DNA of 13,615 nt from Verrucomicrobia bacterium UBA1200 (GTDB lineage Bacteria; Verrucomicrobiota; Kiritimatiellia; RFP12; UBA1067), in the NCBI GenBank assembly GCA_002309765.1, contig DBXY01000064.1, forward strand, positions 52,381 through 65,995, in the 5' to 3' direction. How positions within the stretch are numbered: the stretch's first letter is position 1; each line of letters starts with the position of its first letter. A program made the translations under genes and the position numbers. Below, piece after piece: positions 1 through 7,502 of this stretch. The notes beneath the pieces are model-generated. The model had not been told where the DNA came from and made no database searches. It saw nothing but the letters and a program-made list of their open reading frames with translations.

Positions 1-26
1 AAATGCCATTTTTATGAACAAAGCAA

Positions 27-55
27 TTGCGTATTATTTGCCGATTCGCTATAAT
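27..55 (+). promoter_or_regulatory. Putative sigma-70 promoter of the peroxidase gene
   Basis: A perfect TATAAT at 50-55 is preceded by TTGCGT at 27-32 (3 of 6 matches to TTGACA) with a 17-nt spacer. Only 8 nt (56-63) separate the -10 box from the ATG, so transcription would start within a few bases of the start codon. This fits the lack of any Shine-Dalgarno sequence before this gene. Positions 1-26 show nothing else I can name. Confidence 0.55.
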
Positions 56-63
56 TACGCGGC

Positions 64-726
64 ATGAAAACGATAATCACTGTTATGCTGCTGGCTTTGG
101 GGGTAATTGTGTCAATGGCGGCGGACAAGGCCGCTACGGACATTCCAGCCAAAAATGTTTACGGTTTTACGGTTAAAGACTGGCAAGACAAGGACGTGCC
201 GTTGGAAAAATACCAAGGCAAGGTGTTGTTGATTGTCAATACCGCCACCAAATGCGGATTTACCCCTCAGTACAAGCAACTTGAGGAACTCTATCGCAAA
301 TACAAAGACAAGGGGTTTGAAGTGCTGGATTTTCCCTGTAACCAGTTTGGCAACCAGGCACCGGGAACGGCAGAGGAGATTCATACCTTCTGCACCGGCA
401 ATTTTAACGTAACATTCCCGCAGTTCGCCAAAATCGAGGTGAACGGCGAAAACGCGGCGCCGCTTTACCAGTTCCTGACCGGCGGAACAACGTTCAAGGG
501 GTTCGACAAAGATAACAAACTGGCCCCGGTGCTTGACAATATGTTAAGCAAAAAGGATCCGGATTACGCCAAACGCGCGGACATAAAGTGGAATTTCACC
601 AAATTCCTCATCGGGAAGGACGGAAAAATCGTCCAGCGTTTCGAGCCGACCGCAAAGATGGAGAGTGTCGACGCGGCGGTGGGGGAATTACTGAAACAAA
701 ACGAGTCAAAGACCCCGACCCCCTGA
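64..726 (+). CDS. Exported glutathione peroxidase family protein, Cys/thioredoxin type
   Basis: This is a thiol peroxidase that should reduce hydrogen peroxide or lipid and alkyl hydroperoxides outside the cytoplasm. Residues 1-20 form a signal peptide (charged MKT, hydrophobic core, SMAA end). The mature part is a full glutathione peroxidase fold. The catalytic tetrad is visible: peroxidatic C64 in TKCGFTPQY, Q98 in the CNQFGNQ stretch, and W176-N177 in KWNFTKF. Besides C64 there are C92 and C110. Spacings C64-C92 (28) and C64-C110 (46) equal those of yeast Gpx3 C36-C64 and C36-C82, so C110 is the likely resolving cysteine and the enzyme is probably recharged by a thioredoxin-like protein rather than glutathione. 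C64 is coded as cysteine, not selenocysteine. No Shine-Dalgarno precedes the ATG. The membrane-protein gene follows after 17 bp and is probably co-transcribed. TTA and TCA codons occur four times here. The family call is secure; the physiological reductant is inference. Confidence 0.93.
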   Translation: MKTIITVMLLALGVIVSMAADKAATDIPAKNVYGFTVKDWQDKDVPLEKYQGKVLLIVNTATKCGFTPQYKQLEELYRKYKDKGFEVLDFPCNQFGNQAPGTAEEIHTFCTGNFNVTFPQFAKIEVNGENAAPLYQFLTGGTTFKGFDKDNKLAPVLDNMLSKKDPDYAKRADIKWNFTKFLIGKDGKIVQRFEPTAKMESVDAAVGELLKQNESKTPTP

Positions 727-743
727 TGCAATAAATTTGAAGA

Positions 744-2246
744 ATGAAACCGACTGATGATTGTTGTTTTGCCGACCGACGCTCCCGCTGGACGATGGGG
801 TTACTAGTCATCGGCTTTGGTACCCTTTATCTGTTGACTGCCCAGCACGGCGTCTCGTGGGGCGATTCAGGATTCTTCCAGCGGCGGATTTTAGAACATG
901 ATCTGGCGGGCGGAGAGGGGCTGGGGCTGGCTATCGCACACCCGCTATTCATTTGGTCGGCAGGACTGTTTTCACAGATGTTCCCGCCCACGCTTAGAAT
1001 TTGGGCGATGAACGCAATTTGCGGCGTATGGGCGGCACTGGCAACGGGCATGATGTTTCTCTGCGCGAAAAGTTTTACGAAGTCCTACTCCGCCTCCGTT
1101 CTAGCCGCACTCACCCTTGGCTGCGCACACATGTTCTGGTGGCTGTCCACGATGAGTGAGGTTTACACGCTTTCCGTGTTGCTACTCGCCTGCGAAATGT
1201 ATGCGTTGCTAGCCGCCGTCCAACGTAGGCAGCCTTGGCTAATGGTGGCGGTTTTCTTCGCAAACGGGTTACACTTTAGCGACCACAATTTCGCCCTGCT
1301 CTCCCTGCCCATCGAGGCATTCGCGGCGCTTTGGCTGGTTTTCAAAGCCCCGCACGGTAAACGGAAACTCGCCCAACTCATGGGACTCGGCACCGCCGCG
1401 TTAGCGGCATGGTGTATCGGGGCACTCCCGATTCTCACGCTGGCATGCGGGCGATACAAACTGCTTGGGTCGATTACCGCGACCGTACTGGACGTGCTGG
1501 TAGGCAAATTCGGCACAGCAGTCTCGGGCGTCCATATTATTTCACTGCGCCTCCTGCTATTCAATTACGTGCTCGCAGGCATCAGCTTCGCCTTGCCCTG
1601 CTGGTTTCTCGCGACCAAATCGCTTTGGGGATTGCGGCTCAACTTTACGGGATTACGGCATTTGCGCCCGGAAACTTACTTTCTTATCGCGGTTTTTCTT
1701 TTTCACTTTGTCTTTTGGATCCGTTACCAGGTGGGAGACCAAGCTACCTTCCTGCTGCCGACCCTCTTTATGGCCACACTGCTGGCTTCTCCCGCGTTCG
1801 GGACGACCCGCCGTCCGTTAGTCTGGGGCGTCGCCACGGTGGCGACCTCCGTCGCGTTGCCTTTGCTAATTGTGGCCGCGCTTTCGCCGACTCCAGATCA
1901 GCTGATTAAAAAGCGCGGCAGACTTCCATTCCGCAACGATTTGACCTATTTTGCCCTCCCATGGAAGCACAATGAAGATTCCGCTGCCCGATTCGTCGCC
2001 GCCGCTGCCAAGAAATTACCGCACATGTCAATGGTATACGTTGACAACACCGTCGGGAATCCCCTCGCCTGCGCAAAACTGCTGGGGCAACTTCCATCAG
2101 ACATCCAACTTACCGTTGACGGGACCTTCACATTTCCGCCGTCATCGCGCTGGGAGGTCCGCCCATTCCCCGGTTACCGGCTGTCGCCGCCGGAAGCAAC
2201 TGTGGTCCAACGCGATATTTTCTATGAAGTGATACTGCCCGATTGA
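744..2246 (+). CDS. DUF2723-like multi-pass membrane protein (possible GT-C-type glycosyltransferase)
   Basis: An integral membrane protein of 500 residues with about 10-12 hydrophobic segments between residues 17 and 381, then a soluble C-terminal part of about 120 residues (381-500). The N-terminal pattern fits the DUF2723 / TMEM260-like group, related to protein O-mannosyltransferases: first helix, then WGDSGFF with acidic D41, an AHPLFIW stretch near 65-71, FWWLSTMSEVYTL at 131-143 with E139, and a GDQATFLLP segment at 331-339. In GT-C enzymes an acidic residue in the first periplasmic loop is catalytic, so D41 is the obvious candidate. The donor would be a lipid-linked sugar, but nothing in the sequence identifies donor or acceptor. 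The ATG at 744 has only a weak GAAG before it; M18 could be a later start. It lies 17 bp after the peroxidase gene. It is rich in TTA and CTA leucine codons (15 of about 78) and has six TCA serines, unlike the minus-strand genes. The family is fairly likely; the enzymatic role is inference. Confidence 0.72.
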   Translation: MKPTDDCCFADRRSRWTMGLLVIGFGTLYLLTAQHGVSWGDSGFFQRRILEHDLAGGEGLGLAIAHPLFIWSAGLFSQMFPPTLRIWAMNAICGVWAALATGMMFLCAKSFTKSYSASVLAALTLGCAHMFWWLSTMSEVYTLSVLLLACEMYALLAAVQRRQPWLMVAVFFANGLHFSDHNFALLSLPIEAFAALWLVFKAPHGKRKLAQLMGLGTAALAAWCIGALPILTLACGRYKLLGSITATVLDVLVGKFGTAVSGVHIISLRLLLFNYVLAGISFALPCWFLATKSLWGLRLNFTGLRHLRPETYFLIAVFLFHFVFWIRYQVGDQATFLLPTLFMATLLASPAFGTTRRPLVWGVATVATSVALPLLIVAALSPTPDQLIKKRGRLPFRNDLTYFALPWKHNEDSAARFVAAAAKKLPHMSMVYVDNTVGNPLACAKLLGQLPSDIQLTVDGTFTFPPSSRWEVRPFPGYRLSPPEATVVQRDIFYEVILPD

Positions 2247-2253
2247 TATTTAT

Positions 2254-2266
2254 GCCAGAACCTGGC
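2254..2266. terminator. Small hairpin between convergent genes, possible bidirectional terminator
   Basis: GCCAG-AAC-CTGGC forms a 5-bp stem with a 3-nt loop in the 30 bp between the stop of the DUF2723-like gene and the stop of mtaB. AT-rich bases flank it on both sides, but there is no clean U-run. The stem is short, so this is a weak terminator at best; its position between two gene ends is the main support. Confidence 0.35.
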
Positions 2267-2276
2267 GAAATCGGAT

Positions 2277-3518
2277 TTATTTCTCATTTACCAACAGGGT
2301 TTCACCGTCGGCGCGGTCGACCCGAACCGTAACCAAAGCACCGACCGGCAGGACGCCGGAAATCTTAACCGGCAGATATTCGCCGGTCCAACCGGTTGAA
2401 ACGCGGTTCCGGTTCCGTTCCACCAAAACCTCCACCTCGCGGCCAACCCATGACGCGGCAAAGGCCGCCCGTTTGTTTTTCCGCAGTTCAATCAACTCGG
2501 CGGCGCGCCGTTTGCGTTCCGAAACCGGGAGCTGGCCGGGAAACTCCGCCGCCGGAGTGCCGGGGCGCTCGCTGTAGGGGAAAACGTGCAGATTGCTGAA
2601 GGGGTAATCCTCAACCAACCGGCGGGTCTGGGCAAAATCTTCGTCCGTCTCGCCGGGAAAACCGGTAATCAGATCCGCGCCCAGCCCAATGCGCGGCACG
2701 GCGGCGCAAATTTCGTCCAGCCGCCGCCGAAGCTCGTCGGCGGTGTAACGGCGGCCCATCCGTTTCAAAACCTCCGTCGCGCCGCTTTGGATCGGCAAGT
2801 GCAGGAAACGGCACAACTTCGGGCTACCGGGCATCGACCGCGCGATTTCCACCTCGTTGATCCCCGGCTCCAGCGAACCGATGCGGAGACGTCCCAAGCC
2901 GGGCAACTTATGCAGTTCGGCGAGCAAACCGGACAGGCGGCAGCCGCCATCAGCGTAACAAGCAAGATTGCACCCGGTAACCACCAATTCCCGGTGCCCG
3001 GCGGCCACCAACCGCGCCGCCTCGTCCAAGCATTCGGCAAGGGGGCGGCTGACCGGCGCGCCGCGGGTGTGCGGCACGATGCAGTAGGAACAAAAAAACG
3101 AACAGCCGTCCTGCACTTTCAGCGGGGGGCGCACCGGCAACGGAGGCGGGGGCGGTTCCTCCGAAACGGCAACCGCCGGAAACTTCTCCAGCACCAGCCG
3201 GGGCAGTTCGTCGCGATCCGGGTGCGCCACCACCAGCGAAGCCCCGAGCCGGAGCAAACGTTCGACGGCCCCCGCCTCCACCGCGCAGCCGGTCACCACA
3301 AGAAACGTGCCGGGCTGTTTGGCGCGGGCAAGGCGAATGGCGCGAAGGCACTCCTTTTCCGCGTTGGCGGTTACCGCGCAAGTGTGCAGGATGCAAACCT
3401 CAGCCGGTTCGCCGAACGGGACCTCCGTCCATCCGGCCGAAGCCAAAGCCGCCTGAAATCCGGCGCTTTCCGCACGGTTCAGGCGGCAACCAAAGGTTTT
3501 TATCGCGAAACTCGGCAC
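2277..3518 (-). CDS. mtaB: tRNA (N6-L-threonylcarbamoyladenosine(37)-C2)-methylthiotransferase MtaB
   Basis: A radical-SAM methylthiotransferase that adds a methylthio group at C2 of t6A37 in tRNAs reading ANN codons, helping decoding accuracy. All expected parts are present in 413 residues. The N-terminal UPF0004 domain has three cluster cysteines, C11 (FGCRLN), C47 (HTCAVTANAE) and C78 (TGCAVE). The radical-SAM core has C139-x3-C143-x2-C146 (CSFFCSYCIVPHTRG). Further core motifs are SLEPG, HLPIQSG, the RMGRRYT stretch and DLITGFPGET. A TRAM-like domain covers about 357-410. The TCAVT signature favours MtaB over MiaB or RimO. The residue before TC is His rather than the common Asn. The start is GTG at 3518, and no in-frame start exists between it and the rhamnosidase stop. 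There is no Shine-Dalgarno and the gap is 9 bp, so translation probably depends on the upstream gene. It appears to be the last gene of a recA-rhamnosidase-mtaB transcript. Confidence 0.92.
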   Translation of the reverse strand: MPSFAIKTFGCRLNRAESAGFQAALASAGWTEVPFGEPAEVCILHTCAVTANAEKECLRAIRLARAKQPGTFLVVTGCAVEAGAVERLLRLGASLVVAHPDRDELPRLVLEKFPAVAVSEEPPPPPLPVRPPLKVQDGCSFFCSYCIVPHTRGAPVSRPLAECLDEAARLVAAGHRELVVTGCNLACYADGGCRLSGLLAELHKLPGLGRLRIGSLEPGINEVEIARSMPGSPKLCRFLHLPIQSGATEVLKRMGRRYTADELRRRLDEICAAVPRIGLGADLITGFPGETDEDFAQTRRLVEDYPFSNLHVFPYSERPGTPAAEFPGQLPVSERKRRAAELIELRKNKRAAFAASWVGREVEVLVERNRNRVSTGWTGEYLPVKISGVLPVGALVTVRVDRADGETLLVNEK

Positions 3519-3527
3519 GATCGGCTT

Positions 3528-6401
3528 TTACTTGGCAATGGCGTTAACCCGCCCGGCCACCATCTTGAAGGTGGCCTTGCCGTTGATGTCGCCCAAGAAT
3601 TTGATGCCATCCTTGGACAGACGCAACTCGGCGGGGGCTTTGCCGTTGACGGTCAGTTTCGCCGCCGGGACGGGCATGATGACATCGGCGGTGGTATTGG
3701 CCGGAATTTCGGCGTTGAACTTCCAGACATCGCCATCGTAACGCCACGCGCTGGAGATCCGCCCGAAGGGAGAGCCGTAAACGGCGGAAACGTTTTCAAT
3801 ACGGTGGTCGGGAGTGGGGGCGAGACGGATGTTCTTAAAACCGGGATTGGCGAAATCGTAACCGATGCCCGCCATGGTGCCGTACATCCAGGACGCGACC
3901 GCGCCGTAGGCGTAATGGTTGAAGGAATTCATTCCGGCATCGCCAAAGCCGCGTTCCAGCGTATAGGAGTTCCACCGCTCCCAAATGGTGGTGGCGCCCT
4001 GATCCACCGAGTAGAGCCACGAGGGGTTCTGCCGCTGGAGAAGCAGCGCGTAGGCCATATCCGAGCAACCGATTTTGGTAAGGGTTTCCATTAAGATCGA
4101 GGTGCCCAGAAACCCGGTCTGGAGCCGATTGCCATGCCGACGGATGTTGTCCAGCAAATACTGCCGGGTGGAAAGGTAAGCGGCGTCGGAAACATGCAAA
4201 TCGAGAAACAGCGAGAAAAGCGCCGCGCACTGGCAACGGTATTTATCTTTGATGGTACCATCGGGATTGAGGTAAGTCGCGGTAAAGAACTCGCGGGCTT
4301 CCTTTTCCATCTGACCGTATTTCGCCACGTCAGCCGAATTGCCGAGCGCCTGGGCGATCTCGGTCATCATGCGGCAGTCCCAAACCCAGTAACAGGCGGC
4401 AAGGTAGATTTTGATGTCGCCGTCGTTACGCTCGTAGGCAAGCCAATCGCCGTAGTTCTGGCGGGGCGGGCCTTTGTGGCGGGCGATGAAATCCACATAA
4501 CGGCACATGGCGCGGTAATTGTCGGTCAAGATCGACTTATCGCCATACATCCGGTACATGTTGTAAGGCACGATAACCCCGGCGTCCGCCCAACCGGTGA
4601 CACCGGTGTTGTTGCCGTAGCACCCGAGCGGAGCGACGGAACGGAACGCGCCCTCCTCATCCTGGGAATCGCGCATATCCGCCATCCACTTCGAGAGAAA
4701 ACCGTAAACGTTGGCGTTATAGGCGGCGGCGGTGGAGAACACCTGGGTGTCGGCCGTCCAGCCGCAGCGCTCGTTGCGCTGGGGGCAATCGGTGGGAACG
4801 CTCAGGTAGTTGCTGTACTGACCCCAAAAGACATTTTTGAACAGCCGGTTGACCAATTCGTTGGAAGTGGTCAGCATACCGACTTCGTTACTCTTCGGGA
4901 TGGATGTAACCACCTCGCCGCGCAGCTTTTTGAAAGTCACCGGGGCGGTGGCGGTCACGGCGATATAGCGGAAACCAAAGAAGGAAAACTGCGGGCGATA
5001 GAACTCCTCGCCCTGCCCGGAAAGGGTGTATTTGATACCGGCGAAGATGTTCCGCAGGTTACGCAGGTAAACGCTGCCCTCCGGCCCGTCGTTGCCGCGG
5101 GACTTCAACCCCATCTGGTCGTTCAGCATTTCGGCGTGGCGGACGGTAACCTGAGTGCCGGCCTTGCCGGAGACGGCAAAGCTCGGCCAACCAGAAGCGT
5201 TTTGCGCGAAATCCACCAGCAGCGTCTCGCCGGGGTTCAACGCGATTTTATCGCCGTCGCGGTAGGTGCGGAGCGTCTTAACCTTGCCATACTGTTGGTC
5301 GGTTGCGCCTTCGGCACCACTGTAAACCGAAATAGCGGCAGGCAGACGAACCAAATCCTCGCGGACCGTAACCGGCGGCCCCTGCAACGGGCGCAACTCG
5401 CCGGCAAAATCGGAAGTAACGCGGGCCTTCGCCCAAACCGGGGTAAGCTGGCCGCCGCGCATCCAATCGGCAGTGATGCGCGCATCATACTCTTCGCCGT
5501 CGAAAATCGAGGCGTTCACCACCGGACCGACGTAAGCGGCCATCCAAGAAGTGTCAGTGCCGAAACGAGCCTCGCTCCCATCCTCGTAACGAACCACCAG
5601 CATCCCGCGAAAACCGCTTTCGGTGCGTTTGCCGGGGTTGACAATCTGGTCACGCCACCAGCCGCGGGTGACCAGCGCGGAAAAACAGTTGGACTGCCCG
5701 GCTTCGGTCTTCAGCAAATGGGTGATATCGTACGAAAAATAATGGCGGCACTTCAACACGTGGGTGAACCCAGGTTTCAGCACGTCGCGATAAAGCTTGC
5801 CGGTGGCGCCGCACCAGTTGGAAACCGGTTTCCCGTTCACATACGCCTCGAAAACGCCCAAACCGGAGACGAACCACTGCGCGGACGCCACCGGTTTTTG
5901 GTTGGCGATGATTTTGCGGAACGCGGCGGTCTCAATGCCGTTTTTGGCGGTGGCGGGGGTAATCCACTGCGAACCCGCCCAGCCTTCGGCGGACAACAGG
6001 CCGGTGGAAAACACGGCGCGTTTCGCGGCCAGCCAAGCACCGTTTTCGTCCTGCACCGCCACCTCCCACGCATAACGGGTGGCGGGTTTCAACGCGGGGC
6101 CGCGATAAACCACGCCGATCGACTCGGAGCCGGCGACCACGCCGGAATCCCAGACCGGCAGGTCGGGGGCGGCGGCCTCGAAAACGCGGAGCCGGTACGC
6201 TTTTTGGGCGGCGCCGGTGCGCTTGGACACTATCTGCCAGCTAAACGCGGGGGCGGAGTCAACACCGACCGCGACCGGAGACCAGTTGGTACGCAACTCG
6301 GTTATGGCGGCGCTCTTGCCGGCAACGCCGACCAGTTTGCAGCCGCCGACCAAGCCAACGGCGGCACAAAGCGCCAACACGGGGACGCAAATCTTTTTCA
6401 T
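3528..6401 (-). CDS. Alpha-L-rhamnosidase, glycoside hydrolase family 78, predicted lipoprotein
   Basis: An enzyme of 957 residues that should cleave terminal alpha-L-rhamnose from plant or microbial glycans or glycosides with inversion. The N-terminus is a lipoprotein-type signal with C21 after LVGG, so it is probably membrane-anchored outside the cytoplasm. Domains in rough order: a fibronectin-like N-terminal domain (about 33-135), a beta-sandwich rhamnosidase N domain (about 155-350), a second beta domain (about 365-497), an (alpha/alpha)6 barrel (about 505-850), and a C-terminal beta domain (about 850-945). The catalytic signature DCPQRNERCGWTADTQVF is at 538-555; D538, E544 and D551 are the conserved acids, and E544 is the likely general acid. 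TTIWERWNSY at 804-813 carries E808, the likely general base, and MNSFNHYAYGAV follows at 824-835. A Shine-Dalgarno AAGGA (rc of 6409-6413) lies 7 nt before the ATG. It begins 30 bp after recA with no terminator between, and mtaB follows after 9 bp. No sugar transporter or regulator is nearby, so the substrate cannot be read from context. Confidence 0.92.
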   Translation of the reverse strand: MKKICVPVLALCAAVGLVGGCKLVGVAGKSAAITELRTNWSPVAVGVDSAPAFSWQIVSKRTGAAQKAYRLRVFEAAAPDLPVWDSGVVAGSESIGVVYRGPALKPATRYAWEVAVQDENGAWLAAKRAVFSTGLLSAEGWAGSQWITPATAKNGIETAAFRKIIANQKPVASAQWFVSGLGVFEAYVNGKPVSNWCGATGKLYRDVLKPGFTHVLKCRHYFSYDITHLLKTEAGQSNCFSALVTRGWWRDQIVNPGKRTESGFRGMLVVRYEDGSEARFGTDTSWMAAYVGPVVNASIFDGEEYDARITADWMRGGQLTPVWAKARVTSDFAGELRPLQGPPVTVREDLVRLPAAISVYSGAEGATDQQYGKVKTLRTYRDGDKIALNPGETLLVDFAQNASGWPSFAVSGKAGTQVTVRHAEMLNDQMGLKSRGNDGPEGSVYLRNLRNIFAGIKYTLSGQGEEFYRPQFSFFGFRYIAVTATAPVTFKKLRGEVVTSIPKSNEVGMLTTSNELVNRLFKNVFWGQYSNYLSVPTDCPQRNERCGWTADTQVFSTAAAYNANVYGFLSKWMADMRDSQDEEGAFRSVAPLGCYGNNTGVTGWADAGVIVPYNMYRMYGDKSILTDNYRAMCRYVDFIARHKGPPRQNYGDWLAYERNDGDIKIYLAACYWVWDCRMMTEIAQALGNSADVAKYGQMEKEAREFFTATYLNPDGTIKDKYRCQCAALFSLFLDLHVSDAAYLSTRQYLLDNIRRHGNRLQTGFLGTSILMETLTKIGCSDMAYALLLQRQNPSWLYSVDQGATTIWERWNSYTLERGFGDAGMNSFNHYAYGAVASWMYGTMAGIGYDFANPGFKNIRLAPTPDHRIENVSAVYGSPFGRISSAWRYDGDVWKFNAEIPANTTADVIMPVPAAKLTVNGKAPAELRLSKDGIKFLGDINGKATFKMVAGRVNAIAK

Positions 6402-6431
6402 CGCGGAATCCTTCTTCAGGGGGTAATGGGG

Positions 6432-7436
6432 TTATTTTATCGCCGGAGCCGGCTCGGCCTTGATTTTCTCGATAATCTCGGCGACCGTGTCGGGATGGTT
6501 GCGCAAGAATTCGGTGGCCGCAATCGCGCCCTGGCCGATCTGCTCGGCACCGTAACTGAGCCAAGAACCACGCTTATTGACGATACCGCGGGCCAGTGCC
6601 GCATCCAGCACCGAACCCTCCCAAGAGATACCGCGGGAATAAAGAATGTCAAACTCCGCCTCGGTGAAGGGCGGCGCGACTTTGTTTTTGACCACCTTCA
6701 CGCGGGTGCGGTTGCCGATTACCGTGCCGGAGGGGTCCTTGATCGCTCCGATGCGCTGGACATTCAGCCGCACCGAGGCGTAGAACTTCAGGGCCTTGCC
6801 GCCGGGGGTGGTTTCGGGGTTGCCGAACATCACGCCGATCTTCTCGCGAACCTGGTTGGTGAAGATACAGAGCGTCTTGGTCTGCGCGATGGAACTGGTG
6901 AGCTTGCGCATCGCCTGGGACATCAGACGGGCCTGCAATCCCATGTGGGAATCGCCCATGTTGCCGTCGATCTCCGCCTGCGGGGTCAGGGCCGCCACGG
7001 AATCCACCACAATCACGTCCAACGCGCCGCTCTTGACCAGCTGTTCGGTGATAGTGAGCGCCTCTTCGCCGGAATTCGGCTGGGACACCAGCAGGTTGTC
7101 CAAATCCACGCCGATGCGGCGGGCGTAGGCGGGGTCCAAAGCATGCTCGGCATCGACAAACGCCGCCAATCCGCCATCCTTCTGGGCGTTGGCGATCACG
7201 TGCAGCGCCAGCGTGGTCTTGCCGGACGACTCCTGCCCGTAAACCTCCACGATGCGCCCGCGCGGCAAACCGCCCACTCCAAGCGCCAAGTCAAGCGACA
7301 GCGCGGCGGTGGAAATCACCGGAATGTCTTTGGCACCCTCCGCGCCAAGGCGCATGATGGCGCTGTCTCCAAACTCTTTGCGGATCTGACTCAACACCGC
7401 GTCCAACTGCGTGTTTGCCGTCTTCTTTTCAGCCAT
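6432..7436 (-). CDS. recA: Recombinase RecA
   Basis: The DNA-dependent ATPase that forms filaments on single-stranded DNA, drives strand exchange in recombination repair, and triggers LexA cleavage where an SOS system exists. The 334 residues contain Walker A GQESSGKT at 67-74, Walker B VIVVDSVAAL at 141-150, the EIDGNMGDSHMGLQARLMSQAMRKL region in two parts near 155-179 (loop L1 area), and loop L2 with NQVREKIGVMFGNPETTPGG at 194-213. The second Walker A residue is Gln instead of the usual Pro of GPESSGKT. The C-terminus is short, ending soon after IIEKIK, with only one acidic residue in the last ten, so the acidic regulatory tail seen in E. coli RecA (353 residues) is largely missing. The ATG at 7436 has a good AAAGGGGG Shine-Dalgarno. 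A sigma-70-like promoter lies upstream; I see no recognisable LexA box. The rhamnosidase and mtaB follow closely and are probably co-transcribed. Confidence 0.97.
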   Translation of the reverse strand: MAEKKTANTQLDAVLSQIRKEFGDSAIMRLGAEGAKDIPVISTAALSLDLALGVGGLPRGRIVEVYGQESSGKTTLALHVIANAQKDGGLAAFVDAEHALDPAYARRIGVDLDNLLVSQPNSGEEALTITEQLVKSGALDVIVVDSVAALTPQAEIDGNMGDSHMGLQARLMSQAMRKLTSSIAQTKTLCIFTNQVREKIGVMFGNPETTPGGKALKFYASVRLNVQRIGAIKDPSGTVIGNRTRVKVVKNKVAPPFTEAEFDILYSRGISWEGSVLDAALARGIVNKRGSWLSYGAEQIGQGAIAATEFLRNHPDTVAEIIEKIKAEPAPAIK

Positions 7437-7473
7437 AGGAACCCCCTTTTGGAAAGATTAAAAAAGTAGGATA

Positions 7474-7502
7474 AGGATACGGCAAAAAGGGCGGAAAATC
7501 AA
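7474..7502 (-). promoter_or_regulatory. Putative sigma-70 promoter of recA
   Basis: On the minus strand TTGATT (rc of 7497-7502) is followed after 17 nt by TATCCT (rc of 7474-7479), with the same TATCCT repeated 6 bp downstream (rc of 7468-7473). Transcription from the first box would start near 7467 and give a leader of about 30 nt containing the recA Shine-Dalgarno. The right arm of the inverted repeat 7479-7488 / 7528-7537 overlaps the -10 edge and spacer, which could allow a repressor or an RNA structure to act here. No CTGT-N8-ACAG or GAAC-N4-GTTC SOS box is visible. Confidence 0.5.

Noticed and set aside
2586..4094. A 502-codon open frame on the plus strand opposite mtaB and the rhamnosidase end
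   Set aside because: Same codon-bias effect; it ends where the rhamnosidase uses its single TTA codon. The sense strand holds the real genes.
4715..4790. Asn at 543 (DCPQRNER) in the rhamnosidase, and Asn at 811 (WERWNSY), where Asp also occurs in the family
   Set aside because: These Asn variants are common in GH78 enzymes, and the key acids D538, E544, D551 and E808 are present, so I do not read them as inactivating.
4134..7469. A 1,111-codon open frame on the plus strand opposite the rhamnosidase and recA
   Set aside because: It is codon-aligned with both minus-strand genes, so its stops correspond to TTA, CTA and TCA in the sense frame, which these genes almost never use. The product is low-complexity and matches no family, while the minus strand codes two clear enzymes.
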